A DNA stretch of 64,000 nt. Source: Variovorax dokdonensis (lineage in GTDB: Bacteria; Pseudomonadota; Gammaproteobacteria; Burkholderiales; Burkholderiaceae_C). The stretch is from contig NZ_JASZYV010000002.1 of assembly GCF_030316895.1 (NCBI RefSeq), positions 620,001-684,000 on the forward strand, written 5' to 3'. Below the pieces are notes generated by a model, which was given only the letters and a program-made list of their open reading frames with translations, did not search any database and was not told where the DNA came from. Positions 62,540-64,000 of the stretch are shown one piece after another. Position 1 is the first letter of the stretch. Each line of letters starts with the position of its first letter. The position numbers and the translations under genes were made by a program.

Positions 62540-64000
62540 GTCAAATTTCTTCGCTCAAGGAAGCCGCCAGGCAACGTAAGGGCGCTGACAAATGAATCCC
62601 AAGATCTCTGTGTCTGAATCAATTTCCGCATGTGGAAAAGGCGTGTTGCAACAAGATTTGAATTTTCAAGTACTTCATTCAATGCATTGCAATATTGAGC
62701 CTCATTTTCGATCTCTTCTATCGGCCAGCCAGTTTCATTTGTAACTAACTCGGAAACCCCCCCGACGCTGCTCGCCACAATTGGTAGATTTGCGGCTGCG
62801 GCATTTATCAGAACCGTCGGCATCCCCTCAAACCTGGACGTAAACAAGAATGCCGAATAAGTGGACAATGGCAGGTCAGAAAAAGACCTGAATGTGCCGC
62901 ACAGCCTAACGGAAGGAACCTCTTTCGCGAGGTTACGCATTAGATCTTCCAATTCGCTGTCTCCACTTCCCCATACATCGAACGAAACACCGGGCAACCG
63001 CCGCGCAATACGCGCGAGGAGTTCTGGATTCTTCTGATGACAGAATCGCCCAGCCCAAAGCACCCTTGGCATGTGTGGAACAGATCGCCCATCGACAGAT
63101 TCACTTACGTTGATTGCTTGCAAGACCGGTTGGGCTAAAAAGGCAAGCTTAGCTTGAAGCCCAGCGGTGAGACCGTACCTTTCATTCATCTCGGCTATGA
63201 ACGAATGGGTATCAAAATAGATGGCTTCAATGTTTTCCACGCAAGCCCGGAAATGCGTATCTGAGTAGCCTGCTCCTCGACCGTCGAGGGTGAAGTCGCG
63301 GCAGAACAATGCGGCAAAGATTCTCGTAACAGACCTAAGCGCGAGCCCCTTCTTGGCTATGGCGTCCCACATGGCCAGGCTGTTGACATTGCAGACAGAA
63401 ACGGGGCGAAGTGCAAATATCAATGATTCAACAATCTGCGTTCTTTCGTCGTTGTTAAGTGTGGCGTCATAGTCCGAGAAAACTAATAGCCGTGTCCCAT
63501 TTGGCAGCCACTCAAGTGCATCTAGCCTCTCGTGGTCGGTAACGACCAGGAGTACTTTATCTTCACTGCTAACTTCTTGAGCCGCTCGAACTATGTTTGC
63601 GCAGGCCAAATCCGCTCCGCCGCGCACGAGCCAGGGTGCGAAAACTATATGTTCAATTTGCGGAGGCAAATCAGCAAACATCGCTTGCCATGCAATTGCC
63701 GCTCTAGTAACTGGAATGCTGGTATTTAGCGGAAGCCCAGAAACATCTTGGGCAAAAAAGTCATGGGCTGCCTCAAATTCAGGATCTAGTGACTTCGCAT
63801 CAAGGATAGTCTGCTTTATAGACCATCGTTGTCCGGCCGAAAGGCCCGGGTTCCTGCCTTCTTGTATCCCATATCGCAGATAGTGAATAAGAGGGTTCAT
63901 GCCCGATGCCGCGACGTCTGGATAGGTGCGAAGATACGATTCACAATCGAAATCGACGCTCGCTTTCAGACCGAGGGGGCCGCCATTTAGAAGAAAGTGT
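62536..64000 (-). CDS. Large GT4-like glycosyltransferase, 5' end outside the window
   Basis: At least 487 residues. The C-terminal GT-B domain shows RVLWAGRFCHQKNPELLARI, VSFDVWGSGDSELEDLM and FTSRFEGMPTVLINAAAANLPIVAS, typical of GT4-type enzymes. The reading frame stays open through 64000, and the extra sequence encodes FDCESYLRTYPDVAASGMNP, joining directly to LIHYLRYGIQEGRNP. This Tyr-Pro-Asp-Val module is common in large polysaccharide glycosyltransferases. ATG 63900 is thus internal and the true start lies beyond the edge. Codon use is AT-rich. Confidence 0.85.
   Translation of the reverse strand, partial: HFLLNGGPLGLKASVDFDCESYLRTYPDVAASGMNPLIHYLRYGIQEGRNPGLSAGQRWSIKQTILDAKSLDPEFEAAHDFFAQDVSGLPLNTSIPVTRAAIAWQAMFADLPPQIEHIVFAPWLVRGGADLACANIVRAAQEVSSEDKVLLVVTDHERLDALEWLPNGTRLLVFSDYDATLNNDERTQIVESLIFALRPVSVCNVNSLAMWDAIAKKGLALRSVTRIFAALFCRDFTLDGRGAGYSDTHFRACVENIEAIYFDTHSFIAEMNERYGLTAGLQAKLAFLAQPVLQAINVSESVDGRSVPHMPRVLWAGRFCHQKNPELLARIARRLPGVSFDVWGSGDSELEDLMRNLAKEVPSVRLCGTFRSFSDLPLSTYSAFLFTSRFEGMPTVLINAAAANLPIVASSVGGVSELVTNETGWPIEEIENEAQYCNALNEVLENSNLVATRLFHMRKLIQTQRSWDSFVSALTLPGGFLERRNLT

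Overview
The window is GC-rich chromosomal DNA (visibly around 65-68 percent G+C, with codons ending in G or C) from a betaproteobacterium. The gene set points to Comamonadaceae, most likely Variovorax or a close relative. It includes several Liv-type ABC transporter genes, acyl-CoA enzymes, a bacterial acyl-CoA-binding protein, Ohr/OhrR, a CaiB-type CoA transferase, a TRAP transporter and a Csu-type pilus. This placement is inferred from gene content and base composition, not from a database search. No rRNA, tRNA, CRISPR array, insertion sequence or prophage is visible.

Layout. 1-737: the start of a spore-coat-U/Csu pilus operon on the minus strand, cut by the left edge. 1-7.2 kb: htpG, small housekeeping genes and the ohrR-ohr peroxide-defence pair. 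7.2-10.3 kb: crotonase, 3-hydroxyacyl-CoA dehydrogenase and purT. 10.4-18.6 kb: an AraC regulator followed by a complete Liv-type ABC importer (livH, livM, livG, livF, a binding protein) with an embedded acyl-CoA ligase, so probably an uptake-and-activation operon for an organic acid. A 643-base gap between livG and livF holds two inverted copies of a structured repeat. 18.6-27.2 kb: small membrane proteins, an exported M20 amidohydrolase, gabD, thioesterase, acyl-CoA dehydrogenase and an HSL-type esterase. 27.4-33.1 kb: a translationally coupled membrane-glycan module (membrane beta-propeller, OafA-type acyltransferase, GtrA, GtrB, GT87). 33.8-38.2 kb: a TetR regulator and a minus-strand catabolic operon (Rieske oxygenase, periplasmic binding protein, TIM-barrel protein) behind a large palindrome. 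38.3-45.5 kb: holin-like protein, NodIJ-type exporter, yciH, RNA helicase, AMP nucleosidase and glutathione reductase. 45.6-49.4 kb: a TRAP transporter with an intra-operon terminator. 49.6-60.7 kb: rhodanese, coaX, coupled peptidases, argE, a DUF445 protein, a molybdopterin oxidoreductase, a lipoprotein aminopeptidase, a CoA transferase and ACBP. 60.8-64 kb: a clearly more AT-rich surface-polysaccharide region (epimerase, two glycosyltransferases) cut by the right edge and probably acquired horizontally.

Working together: much of the window serves uptake of organic acids (Liv and TRAP binding proteins), CoA activation and beta-oxidation-type turnover, with separate sets for cell-surface glycan decoration and stress defence. 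The most unusual non-coding signal is the pair of repeats at 14127-14692. Their hairpins keep their pairing in both copies while the stem sequence changes.
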